From Paraburkholderia antibiotica (GTDB lineage Bacteria; Pseudomonadota; Gammaproteobacteria; Burkholderiales; Burkholderiaceae), in contig NZ_JABBFZ010000001.1 in assembly GCF_012927125.1 (NCBI RefSeq), positions 744,001 to 808,000 of the forward strand: DNA of 64,000 bases, in the 5' to 3' direction. Every line of letters starts with the position of its first letter. Within the stretch, counting starts at the first letter, position 1. The translations under genes and the position numbers were made by a program. Positions 41,222-49,438 of this stretch are shown piece by piece. The notes below the pieces were generated by a model. The model was given only the letters and a program-made list of their open reading frames with translations. It ran no database searches and was not told the DNA's origin.

Positions 41222-42193
41222 ATGAAGACCACGTTTCTGGATTTCGAACAGCCGATCGCTGAACTCGAAGCGAAGATCGAAGAATTGCGCTTCGTGCAGG
41301 ACGATTCGGCCGTCGATATTTCGGAAGAGATCGAGCGGCTGTCGAAGAAGAGCCAGCAGCTCACCAAAGATCTGTACGCGAACCTCACGCCGTGGCAGGT
41401 TTCGCAAATCGCCCGTCATCCGCAGCGTCCGTACACGTTCGATTACGTGAGCGAGCTGTTCACCGACTTCCATGAACTGCATGGCGACCGCAACTTCGCG
41501 GACGATCTGTCGATCGTCGGCGGTCTCGCGCGTTTCAATGGCCAGGCCTGTATGGTGATCGGTCATCAGAAGGGCCGCGACACCAAGGAGCGCGCGCTGC
41601 GCAACTTCGGCATGCCGCGTCCGGAAGGCTATCGCAAGGCCGAACGTCTGATGCGTCTGGCCGAGAAATTCGGTCTGCCGATCTTCACGTTCATCGACAC
41701 GCCGGGCGCCTATCCCGGCATCGGGGCGGAAGAGCGTGGCCAGTCCGAAGCGATCGGCCGCAATCTGTACGTGATGGCCGAGCTGAAGACGCCGCTGATC
41801 GCGACGATCATCGGCGAAGGCGGTTCGGGCGGCGCACTTGCCATCGCGGTTGCCGACAACGTGCTGATGCTGCAATTCTCGACCTACTCGGTGATTTCGC
41901 CGGAAGGCTGCGCGTCGATTCTGTGGAAGAGCGCCGCGAAGGCGCCGGAAGCGGCCGAAGCGCTGGGCCTGACCGCGCATCGTCTGAAGGCGCTCGGTCT
42001 GATCGACAAGATCGTCAACGAGCCGCTCGGCGGCGCGCATCGCGATCCGAAGGGCATGGCCGCGATGCTGCGTCGTGCGCTCTCCGACTCGCTGCGTCAG
42101 TTCCAGGGCATGAGCACCAACGACCTGCGCGAACGCCGTTTCGAACGGCTGATGGCGTACGGCAAATTCAAGGAAACGACGCCGGGCGCTTAA
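41222..42193 (+). CDS. accA: Acetyl-CoA carboxylase carboxyltransferase subunit alpha
   Basis: AccA forms, with AccD, the carboxyltransferase that makes malonyl-CoA for fatty acid synthesis. The 323-residue protein has the family start [20 protein letters not shown] and the crotonase-like core [39 protein letters not shown] and [15 protein letters not shown]. It lies between the glycosylase and tilS genes, as commonly seen in beta-proteobacteria. The first step of malonyl-CoA supply would also feed the polyketide synthase at the right edge, although nothing links the two directly. Confidence 0.97.
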   Translation: MKTTFLDFEQPIAELEAKIEELRFVQDDSAVDISEEIERLSKKSQQLTKDLYANLTPWQVSQIARHPQRPYTFDYVSELFTDFHELHGDRNFADDLSIVGGLARFNGQACMVIGHQKGRDTKERALRNFGMPRPEGYRKAERLMRLAEKFGLPIFTFIDTPGAYPGIGAEERGQSEAIGRNLYVMAELKTPLIATIIGEGGSGGALAIAVADNVLMLQFSTYSVISPEGCASILWKSAAKAPEAAEALGLTAHRLKALGLIDKIVNEPLGGAHRDPKGMAAMLRRALSDSLRQFQGMSTNDLRERRFERLMAYGKFKETTPGA

Positions 42194-42247
42194 GCTCGCG
42201 CGCGTTCTCCCGCCTTCTGGTCCACCAGCGCACCCCGCGCTCACGAC

Positions 42248-43786
42248 GTGACCTCCACCGCTGATTCGCCCGCCGAGCGCCTCGTCATCGAGGCGCTCGG
42301 CGTGGCGTTGGCCGCGCTCGATGCGCGAGATCCGCACGCACGCATTGCGGTCGCCTTCAGCGGCGGCGTCGATTCGAGCGTGCTGCTCGATGCGGCGGTG
42401 CGCGTTGCGGGAGCGTCGCGGGTGATTGCGCTACACGTGCATCACGGCTTGAGTCCGCACGCCGACGCGTGGCTCGCGCATTGCGAGGCGTTTGCGCGCG
42501 AGCGTGGCGTCGCGTTCGACGCGCGGCAGGTCGAGGTTGCGCGCGCGAGCGGCGTGAGCATCGAGGCGGCTGCGCGCGACGCGCGTTATCGTGCGCTCGA
42601 TGCGATGTGCGCGGCGCACGGCATTCGCACACTGTGGCTCGCGCAGCATGCCGACGATCAGGCCGAGACCGTGCTCCTGCAATTGCTGCGCGGCGCGGGG
42701 CTGGCCGGGTTGGCCGCGATGGCGCCCGAGTTTCTCGCGGCCGGTGCGACGGCAACGCGGGTGCGGCCGCTTCTGCATCTGTTGCGCGCGCAACTCGAGC
42801 ACTACGCTGGCGCCCGTCAGTTGCGCTGGATCGACGACGAATCGAACGCGGATACGCGCTATGCGCGCAATGCGCTGCGGCATCAGGTGATGCCGGCGCT
42901 CGCGGTGCACTTTCCCGGTTTTCGCGATGCGCTCGCGCGCACGGCCGTGCATGCGGCGTCGGCGCAGCGTCTGCTCGACACGCTCGCGCGTGCCGATCTG
43001 GACAGCGCATCGCGCGACGAAGGGCGCGCACTCGAACAACACGTATTGCTCGCACTCGACGACGACCGCGCACTGAACCTGCTGCGCTACTGGATGCGCA
43101 CGCTGGGTTTCGTCGCGGCGTCGAGCGCGCGTCTCGCCGATGCGCTGCGGCAGTTGCGCGAAGTCGGCGCGGGGCAGGACGGTCATCGTCTGCGCATCGA
43201 TCATGCGGGGCATGCGCTGCGTAGCTATCGCGGCCTCGTCTATTGGGAAGCGGGCGACAGCAGCGAGCCCGCCGACGAAACCGCGCTCGTCGAACGTGAG
43301 GTCAGCGAACTCGCGTGGCAGGGCGAAGCGGTATGGCGTTTGCCGCAGTGGCGCGGCACGTTCGTGTTCGCGGTGGTGGAGGGTGAGGCGGCTTCCGCTG
43401 CTGCCGATGCTTCGAACGAAGCGCATGACGCGCACGAAGCGCGCGAATCGACGCACGAACCGAAGAATGACGCAGCGCGTCCCGTCGCGTTGCTCGACAC
43501 GATTCCGCTCAGCGTTCTGCAACGCGCAGTACTTCGCGCGCGAGCACGCCGCGGCGGCGAGCGCATGCGCACGGGCTCGCCGGATGCGCCGAGCCGCACG
43601 CTGAAGAATCTGTTCCAGGAGCGCGGCATTCCCGTGTGGAAACGCGACGTGCCGCTGCTGTACGTCGGCGACGAATTGCTGTTCGTGCCACTGATCGGCG
43701 TGAATCGCGCGACCGTGAACGATGTGCCGTCGAGCGCCGAGGCACGCGTGAAAATTCTCTGGCGCGACGATCTGCTGATCGCCTGA
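42248..43786 (+). CDS. tilS: tRNA(Ile)-lysidine synthase
   Basis: TilS modifies C34 of tRNA-Ile(CAU) to lysidine, so the tRNA reads AUA. The N-terminal PP-loop is IAVAFSGGVDSSVLLDAAV; then LHVHHGLSPHADAWLAHC and the ATP-site LAQHADDQAETVLLQLLRGA. The C-terminal substrate domains end with ERGIPVWKRDVPLLYVGDEL. An Ala/Glu/His-rich insertion lies at about residues 378-410. The GTG at 42248 is the likely start, 54 bases after accA. Length (512 residues) is slightly long because of the insertion. Confidence 0.94.
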   Translation: MTSTADSPAERLVIEALGVALAALDARDPHARIAVAFSGGVDSSVLLDAAVRVAGASRVIALHVHHGLSPHADAWLAHCEAFARERGVAFDARQVEVARASGVSIEAAARDARYRALDAMCAAHGIRTLWLAQHADDQAETVLLQLLRGAGLAGLAAMAPEFLAAGATATRVRPLLHLLRAQLEHYAGARQLRWIDDESNADTRYARNALRHQVMPALAVHFPGFRDALARTAVHAASAQRLLDTLARADLDSASRDEGRALEQHVLLALDDDRALNLLRYWMRTLGFVAASSARLADALRQLREVGAGQDGHRLRIDHAGHALRSYRGLVYWEAGDSSEPADETALVEREVSELAWQGEAVWRLPQWRGTFVFAVVEGEAASAAADASNEAHDAHEARESTHEPKNDAARPVALLDTIPLSVLQRAVLRARARRGGERMRTGSPDAPSRTLKNLFQERGIPVWKRDVPLLYVGDELLFVPLIGVNRATVNDVPSSAEARVKILWRDDLLIA

Positions 43787-44200
43787 CCGTCCGGTCGGAC
43801 AGTCTCGCCGCACGTACGGACAACGACGAAAATCACGAAATAGGGCACAAATCAGCGGGAAATAAGGCCTTTGCGGGCCCGATTTGACGCATTTGAACGC
43901 TTGTTGCGGCTTGTCTTTTTGCGCCTAATCAGGTACTTTAGCTCGTTTGCCCGACCCGATTTCGTCATCGCTGGTGTGCTATCGGTCGTGATGCCGGTTG
44001 GCGAGCGTGATCCGTCGTTGCCGTTCCATTCCGATCAGCCATCAGCGATCTCATCCCGGGCAAATCCGCGCGTGCTGCACGCGCGCTGCATCTGCGCCGT
44101 CACACACTTCGCCGCCGTTCACAAGACGTTGCGTCCCTGTGCTTCCCGTGCGGTCGTCTCCAGCGCGCCAGCGCGGTTTCTCCTCCAGTTCAGAACGACA
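43787..44200. other. tilS-lysC intergenic region (lysC leader)
   Basis: 414 bases with no supported gene. The lysC frame is open upstream to 43871 but unconserved before MALIVHKYGG. An AT-richer patch at 43830-43955 includes TTGACG (43882-43887) and CTTTAGC near 43935 and may hold the promoter. I see no lysine-riboswitch-like conserved core. Confidence 0.4.
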
Positions 44201-45451
44201 ATGGCACTCATCGTACACAAATACGGCGGCACCTCGATGGGCTCGGTCGAGCGCATCAAGAACGTCGCCAGGCGCGTCGCGAAATGGCACAAGGCTGGCC
44301 ACAAGATGGTCGTCGTGCCCTCGGCAATGTCCGGCGAAACCAATCGCCTGCTTGGCCTCGCGAAAGAAATTACGTCCCAGCCGAGCCCGCGTGAACTCGA
44401 CATGATCGCCGCCACCGGCGAGCAGGCGAGCTCGGGCCTTCTCGCGATCGCCCTGCAGGACGCAGGTGTCGACGCGGTCAGCTATGCCGGCTGGCAAGTA
44501 CCGGTCAAGACGGATAGCGCGTTCACGAAAGCGCGCATCAGCGAAATCGACGGCGAGCGCGTGCTGCGCGATCTCGACGCCGGCAAGGTGGTGGTGATCA
44601 CCGGCTTCCAGGGCATCGACCCGGACGGCAACATCACCACGCTCGGCCGTGGCGGCTCGGATACGTCGGCGGTGGCGGTTGCGGCCGCGCTGAAGGCCGA
44701 CGAGTGCCTGATCTACACGGACGTCGACGGTGTGTATACGACGGACCCGCGCGTGGTCGAAGAAGCGCGTCGGCTCGATCGCGTGACGTTCGAAGAAATG
44801 CTGGAAATGGCCAGCCTGGGTTCGAAGGTGCTGCAGATCCGCTCGGTGGAGTTCGCCGGCAAATATCAGGTGAAGACGCGCGTGCTGTCGAGCCTGACCG
44901 ATCCGCTCATCCCGCTCGAGACTGAAATGAAGTCCGGCACCCTGATTACTTTTGAAGAAGACGAGACCATGGAAAAAGCAGTCATCTCGGGCATCGCGTT
45001 CCAGCGCGACGAAGCTCGTATCGCCGTGATGGGTGTGCCCGACAAGCCGGGCATCGCGTATCAGATTCTCGGCCCGGTGGCGGACGCGAATATCGACGTC
45101 GACATGATCATCCAGAACCAGAGCGTCGAGGGCAAGACGGCGTTCACGTTCACGGTCGGCCGCGGCGACTACGCACGCGCAATGGAGATTCTCACGGGCC
45201 AGGTGAAGGGTCATGTGCAGGCCGAACAGGTGCTGGGCGACCCGAAGGTGTCGAAGGTCTCGGTGGTCGGCGTCGGCATGCGTTCGCACGTTGGCATCGC
45301 GAGCACGATGTTCCGCACGCTGTCGGAAGAGGGCATCAACATCCAGATGATCTCCACCTCCGAAATCAAGATTTCGGTGTTGATCGACGAAAAGTACATG
45401 GAGCTCGCGGTGCGCGCGCTGCATAAGGCCTTCGAACTCGATCAGGCGTAA
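44201..45451 (+). CDS. lysC: Aspartate kinase
   Basis: Phosphorylates aspartate, opening the lysine/threonine/methionine/DAP pathway. The 416-residue protein has the kinase start MALIVHKYGGTSMGSVERIK, the substrate segments GFQGIDPDGNITTLGRGGSD and TDVDGVYTTDPR, and two C-terminal ACT domains (about residues 266-340 and 345-416) for feedback control. The end of the second ACT domain (GINIQMISTSEIKISVLIDE) is conserved. ATG 44201 matches the family start. A strong terminator follows 12 bases after the stop. Confidence 0.97.
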   Translation: MALIVHKYGGTSMGSVERIKNVARRVAKWHKAGHKMVVVPSAMSGETNRLLGLAKEITSQPSPRELDMIAATGEQASSGLLAIALQDAGVDAVSYAGWQVPVKTDSAFTKARISEIDGERVLRDLDAGKVVVITGFQGIDPDGNITTLGRGGSDTSAVAVAAALKADECLIYTDVDGVYTTDPRVVEEARRLDRVTFEEMLEMASLGSKVLQIRSVEFAGKYQVKTRVLSSLTDPLIPLETEMKSGTLITFEEDETMEKAVISGIAFQRDEARIAVMGVPDKPGIAYQILGPVADANIDVDMIIQNQSVEGKTAFTFTVGRGDYARAMEILTGQVKGHVQAEQVLGDPKVSKVSVVGVGMRSHVGIASTMFRTLSEEGINIQMISTSEIKISVLIDEKYMELAVRALHKAFELDQA

Positions 45452-45463
45452 ATAGCAGCAAAA

Positions 45464-45495
45464 ACGGGGCGCTCGAGAGCGCCCCGTTTGTTTTA
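45464..45495 (+). terminator. Rho-independent terminator after lysC
   Basis: The stem acggggcgctc / gagcgccccgt has a very short loop, with A-residues before it and TTTGTTTT after it. Confidence 0.9.
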
Positions 45496-45560
45496 TGGCG
45501 TTCATGTGAACGAATTGCGTCGCCAATCCCATTATTGGCAGAAAAAATGTTCGTTAGACG

Positions 45561-45589
45561 TTGACCTTATCCGCTTGGCCCGCTATTAT
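45561..45589 (+). promoter_or_regulatory. Sigma-70 promoter of the tRNA-Ser gene
   Basis: TTGACC (45561-45566) and TATTAT (45584-45589) are separated by exactly 17 bases. Transcription should begin near 45596, about 36 bases before the tRNA. A 7-bp hairpin (gttgcac / gtgcaac, 45599-45621) lies in the leader before the mature end. Confidence 0.8.
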
Positions 45590-45631
45590 CTTGGCTTCGT
45601 TGCACTGACTCCCTGTGCAACAGAAAGTTTG

Positions 45632-45725
45632 GGAGACGTGGCCGAGAGGTCGAAGGCACTCCCCTGCTAAGGGAGCATCTGGGCCAAAACCTGGATCGAG
45701 GGTTCGAATCCCTCCGTCTCCGCCA
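45632..45725 (+). tRNA. tRNA-Ser (anticodon GCU)
   Basis: A type II tRNA of 94 bases including an encoded CCA. The acceptor stem is ggagacg / cgtctcc, with discriminator G and CCA at 45723-45725. The anticodon stem is ctccc / gggag around loop ctGCTaa (anticodon at 45666-45668). A long variable arm and the T-arm with gttcgaat follow. It decodes AGC and AGU. Accessory DNA of a different base composition begins shortly after it, so it is a candidate insertion site. Confidence 0.97.
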
Positions 45726-45739
45726 GAAGTGGTAGAGAG

Positions 45740-45775
45740 AACCCCGCAGAGTCTAGGCTCTGCGGGGTTTTTGTT
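45740..45775 (+). terminator. Rho-independent terminator after tRNA-Ser
   Basis: The 11-bp stem accccgcagag / ctctgcggggt has a 6-base loop and is followed by TTTTGTTTTT. Confidence 0.92.
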
Positions 45776-46912
45776 TTTCCGGCCGTCTACCGGCCTTTCC
45801 TCCTTTTTTCCCATTCCCCCTTTCCACCGACCACGATGCCTCGTGGGGCTTCGTTGTGTGTATTCGCATCGAAGGCCAGAGTGCGGTAGGGCGCCTGTGT
45901 GCATCGCTTTCTCGTGGTTTCGCGTCGTTTCGTGCTGCTTCGAGCGTTGTCGGGGACGCGTGCACGCGCAGGGTAATGCAGTTCGCTGAAGGTGTGTGGG
46001 ATTGTTCTGGGGCTGCGTGGCCAGCAACCGGTCGATGCGCTATCGGCCCATGCGGGACTGTTCACGGTGAGTGAGCTCGCGGCGACTTGTGCCCATGCGA
46101 TCCAGCCGGCTGCGCCCCCGTCCCCACCCAATAGATAGGTATCCAAATTAAGATAACGTCGCTGCCTACCATTGTCGATTCGTGGACGCGATGGCGCGGC
46201 AACGGCGCCGTCATCGCTTCCCTTCGATCCGCGCTCGTTGGGCAGCGGTTGCGCTGATGTGTGTCTGGCTGCCCAGCGGAGATCGGGGCGAGACGATGCG
46301 TCTCATGCGGTATCTGTTCCGCGCCATAAGCGTTGCCGCGAGGCCTTCGTCATAGCGGGAGATTGCACCGCCAGCGGCTGCATATCGGATGATTTGCGCT
46401 GGGGCGCTTTTTATTCAGCTATCGGTGCATACCGACTGGACGGCATATTCAGAATAAATACTTTATAAAGCAGTATGGGAAATGAATAAAATATTTATAA
46501 AAATTTGGATGCGTTATTTTAAGATGTAATGTAAATTCGATCTAGAACTAAAACATGTAACACATTGTTTCGGTTAAAATATGATTGTTAATCAAGTATT
46601 AACAATCATTAACAATGATTTCGACTTTATACTATTTATCTTCGGCGCAAGTGCCGTCGACAATACGCGCTAATAAGATAATTGAATTGCGCGGCCCGTA
46701 CGTAATGTTAATTGCGCGGGAAAAATAAAATCCGCGTAAAGTTTTATGCTGATTGAGTGGTTCTATCTCATATTTGAATATTGGAAAAAAATTTTCTATT
46801 TATTTGGAAAATCTGATTTTTAAGTGGGGGAATGTGCCGATTCGGCGCAACGCTCAGAAAATCAGTTTTTGAGATGTAGTAGGGGTAGATAACCATTGTC
46901 TGGAGGTGGGTT
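45776..46912. other. 1.1-kb region without a supported gene, strong AT shift from 46.44 kb
   Basis: Bases 45776-46440 are GC-rich and carry only short frames without ribosome sites, domains or family likeness; the longest, 46172-46468, runs into AT-rich DNA. From about 46440 the sequence is markedly AT-rich up to the response regulator. It holds several repeats: an inverted/direct repeat set at 46583-46617, two copies of aattgcgcgg (46685-46694 and 46710-46719), and an imperfect repeat of gaaaatc(t)(g/a)g(a)ttttt (46806-46824 and 46857-46873). It probably carries the regulatory region of the response regulator. Confidence 0.6.
46583..46617. promoter_or_regulatory. Operator-like inverted and direct repeat upstream of the response regulator
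   Basis: gattgttaat (46583-46592) and attaacaatc (46598-46607) form a perfect 10-bp inverted repeat with a 5-base spacer. A third half-site, attaacaatg (46608-46617), abuts the second. The pattern looks like a dimer site plus an extra half-site for a transcription factor, 296 bases before the response-regulator start. Confidence 0.55.
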
Positions 46913-47551
46913 TTGCTTACTAAGATTGCGATCGCTGACGGAAATTCCATTCTGCGAATAGGAATGCGGTGTATTTTTGGAAGGCAGGCTGGCTTGAGAG
47001 TGGTTGGTGAGGCAGAAAATTCCACGGCAATTATGGAATTACTTCGAGAGAAAGAAGTCGACGTGCTGTTGAGCGATTTCGAAATTCCCGGAAAGGTCTA
47101 TCGGGACGGCAGTTCGCTGATGGCGCTACTGCGCCGGACTCATCCATCCACCAAAGTCATCTTTGTCACCACGCTGACCAATCCTCTGCTTCTGAGGGCG
47201 GTTGTTAAATCGCGGGCTCATGGCGTATTGCTGAAAAACGACTCGCCGGAAGAGGTGATTAGTGCGGTGCGCTCCGTTTCGCGCGGCCAATTCCATATTT
47301 CGCCGTCGGTGCGCCGTATCACCGGTATTAACCATAGCGAGGAATTCGATGCTGGAAAGGTGGGGAATCTCTCCGCGCGGGAAGGCGAAGTTTTGCGTCT
47401 ATACGTGAGCGGGATGAGTATCAGCGAAATCGCCGCATTAAGCCACCGCAGTCTTCAGACTGTGAGCACCCAGCGCAAGCAGGGTATGAAGAAGCTTGGA
47501 TTTACCAATGACCGCGAGCTGTTTGAATACATGCTGCCGTCCAGAGGCTAG
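46913..47551 (+). CDS. RcsB-like LuxR-family response regulator
   Basis: A 212-residue two-domain regulator. The receiver domain has D55 (LLSDFEIPGK) as the likely phosphoacceptor, T86/T87 and K108. The usual second acidic residue of the pocket is missing (IAIADGNS). The DNA-binding domain is NLSAREGEVLRLYVSGMSISE ... KKLGFTNDRELFEYM. The segments SDFEIPGKVYRDGSSLM and TVSTQRKQGMKKLGFTND read strongly like RcsB. The start is TTG 46913 with ggaggtg just upstream. No sensor kinase gene is in the window. Position directly before the pilin gene suggests that it controls the fimbrial locus; this is inference. Confidence 0.85.
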   Translation: MLTKIAIADGNSILRIGMRCIFGRQAGLRVVGEAENSTAIMELLREKEVDVLLSDFEIPGKVYRDGSSLMALLRRTHPSTKVIFVTTLTNPLLLRAVVKSRAHGVLLKNDSPEEVISAVRSVSRGQFHISPSVRRITGINHSEEFDAGKVGNLSAREGEVLRLYVSGMSISEIAALSHRSLQTVSTQRKQGMKKLGFTNDRELFEYMLPSRG

Positions 47552-47704
47552 TTTCGGAAAGCGTTTGCCGGCAATTCATCTATTTGCCGATGCAGAGCGT
47601 AACATCGTTAGATCGATTTAATAAATTATCAGTTCCAGGCATCCTTAAAAATAGTAGTAAGTAGATGCCAACTAATTTGGGATACATCTAATATTTTTGC
47701 TGGC

Positions 47705-47741
47705 ATGACTTAGGTCATCCGAAGTATCAGTGCGCGCTGAT
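47705..47741. promoter_or_regulatory. Two palindromes upstream of the major pilin gene
   Basis: atgac-ttag-gtcat (47705-47718) and atcag-tgcgcg-ctgat (47726-47741) are perfect inverted repeats eight bases apart, 55-90 bases before the pilin ATG, in the AT-rich gap 47552-47795. They are candidates for binding by the adjacent RcsB-like protein or another regulator. Confidence 0.5.
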
Positions 47742-47795
47742 GTTTTTGATTTTAAATCGATGTTTTAGATTTGCGTTTTATTCAATAGGACAAAA

Positions 47796-48338
47796 ATGAA
47801 ACTTACACGTTCACTCGCATTTGCAGCGATCGCAGCAGCAGTTGGCTTCCCGGCAGCATCGTACGCAGCAGACGGCACGATCACGTTCAACGGCAACATC
47901 ACCGCGCAGACCTGCACGATCAGCGGCAATGGCGGCGGCCCGAACTTCACGGTGACCCTGCCGACGGTTTCGACCTCCGCGCTGAGCGCTGACGGTTCGA
48001 CGGCTGGCCGTACGCCGTTCAACATCGCGCTGACCAACTGCTCGCCGGATTCGGGCACCGCACTGACGTACTTCGAGCCGGGCGCAACGGTCGACACGGC
48101 AACGGGTCGCCTGCTGAACGCAACGGGTAGCGCAAGCAACGTCGAAATCGGCCTGCTGAACCAGGACTACAGCTCGATCCAGCTGGGCGCGGCACAAACG
48201 TCGCAGAACTCCCAGTCGGCAACGATCTCGGGCGGCGCGGCTACCCTCGACTACTTCGCGCAATACGTCGCGACGGGCGGCGCAGCAGGCGCAGGTTCGG
48301 TCAACACGACCACGCTCTACTCGATCGTTTATCAGTAA
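47796..48338 (+). CDS. Type 1 fimbrial major subunit
   Basis: A 180-residue pilin of the chaperone-usher class. The signal peptide is MKLTRSLAFAAIAAAVGFPA...YAA. The mature protein begins DGTITFNGNITAQTCTISGN and has two cysteines that should form the pilin disulphide (TAQTC, LTNCSP). The C-terminal donor-strand-accepting motif ends TTTLYSIVYQ. It is rich in Gly, Ser and Thr. A strong hairpin after the stop may limit transcription into the chaperone gene, so that the pilin is made in excess. Confidence 0.9.
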   Translation: MKLTRSLAFAAIAAAVGFPAASYAADGTITFNGNITAQTCTISGNGGGPNFTVTLPTVSTSALSADGSTAGRTPFNIALTNCSPDSGTALTYFEPGATVDTATGRLLNATGSASNVEIGLLNQDYSSIQLGAAQTSQNSQSATISGGAATLDYFAQYVATGGAAGAGSVNTTTLYSIVYQ

Positions 48339-48381
48339 GCAGTACGGAGCAGTTCATAAGCCGTACGTGATGTAGTGAGGC

Positions 48382-48412
48382 AACGGCCGGCGTCCCTCGG
48401 GCGCCGGCCGTT
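48382..48412 (+). terminator. Hairpin without T-run between pilin and chaperone genes
   Basis: A perfect 11-bp inverted repeat (aacggccggcg / cgccggccgtt) has a 9-base loop and no T-run after it. A smaller hairpin (gtacgg / ccgtac, 48342-48366) precedes it. It probably stabilises pilin mRNA or partly stops transcription, rather than acting as a full terminator. Confidence 0.6.
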
Positions 48413-48473
48413 GTTCGGGGATATCAGCGGCATGCCGGCCGAGCCGGTTGAGCCGGGTTAGCGGGGCGTCAAG

Positions 48474-49325
48474 ATGGCGGTACGAAAAAATTTGCTGGCG
48501 GCGGCGGCCGCTTTGTCGTTGTGTTCGGGCATCGCCCACGCGAGTGTCGTCGTAAATGGTACGCGTCTGGTGTATGACGCGAGCGACCGCGAAATTACAG
48601 TCAAGCTGGACAACGTCGGCAGCGGTCCGGCGCTCGTGCAGGTCTGGCTCGATACCGGCGATCCCAAGTCGTTGCCGGACGAGGTGCAGGTGCCGTTCAC
48701 GATGTCGCCGCCGTTGTTCCGGCTCGATCAGAAGAAAGGGCAAAGCGTGCGTCTGATCTATACGCAGGACCCGATGCCGCAAGACAAGGAGTCGCTGTTC
48801 TGGCTCAACGTCCTCGAGGTGCCGCCCACGACCGCGTCGGCGGACACCGTCGATCGCAACATGCTGCGTCTCGCGTTCCGTTCGCGTATCAAACTGTTCT
48901 TCCGTCCGGATGGTCTGCCCGGCCGCGCGGATGAAGCACCCGCGAAAATCAGCTGGAAGTTCGTGCCGAAAAAAGAAGGCGGCGGCTATGTGCTCGAGGC
49001 CACCAATCCGACGCCGTATCACGTGACGTTCACGCAGGTCGTCGCCAAGGCGGGCGCCGGCACGTGGACCGACGACAAGGGCGGCATGGTCGATCCGGGT
49101 GCGACGCACGACTACGACGTCGGCAATGTTGCGTCGCTGCCGAGCGCGCCGTTGCAGGTCGACTACAAGTTCCTGAACGACTATGGCGCGGGCATAGCCG
49201 GCAAGTATCAGCCGGGACGGCAGTCGCAGGCCGATGAAGCGCCGGCAGCAGCGGCCACGGCGGCATCCCAGCCGCAGGCGCAGTCCGGGCAGCAGCCCGC
49301 ACCGGCGCGCGCCGCGCAGCCGTAA
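48474..49325 (+). CDS. Periplasmic pilus chaperone (PapD-like)
   Basis: A 283-residue protein with a signal peptide (MAVRKNLLAAAAALSLCSGI) and a two-domain immunoglobulin-like chaperone. Subunit-binding residues are visible as GTRLVYDASDRE (arginine) and RSRIKLFFRP (lysine). The G1 strand region is DKESLFWLNVLEVPP. It carries and folds pilins by donor-strand complementation. The C-terminus has an extra Ala/Gln/Pro-rich tail of about 40 residues (ATAASQPQAQSGQQPAPAR) not usual in PapD-type chaperones. Confidence 0.92.
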   Translation: MAVRKNLLAAAAALSLCSGIAHASVVVNGTRLVYDASDREITVKLDNVGSGPALVQVWLDTGDPKSLPDEVQVPFTMSPPLFRLDQKKGQSVRLIYTQDPMPQDKESLFWLNVLEVPPTTASADTVDRNMLRLAFRSRIKLFFRPDGLPGRADEAPAKISWKFVPKKEGGGYVLEATNPTPYHVTFTQVVAKAGAGTWTDDKGGMVDPGATHDYDVGNVASLPSAPLQVDYKFLNDYGAGIAGKYQPGRQSQADEAPAAAATAASQPQAQSGQQPAPARAAQP

Positions 49326-49438
49326 GCGCTACCCCACGGCAACATCTATTCGATGCCACGACCCTCGCGGTCGCGGCACTCGCCCGAGTCATCGCGCGTC
49401 GCGGGAAGCCCGCGTCCAGCGTCTAAAGAGCGGTATTC

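Noticed and set aside
43787..44200. Lysine riboswitch before lysC
   Set aside because: The leader is long enough, but I could not find the conserved L-box core, and such riboswitches are not expected in this group.
46172..46468. 98-codon frame after tRNA-Ser
   Set aside because: No ribosome site, no recognisable motif, and it crosses a sharp composition change; not supported as a gene.
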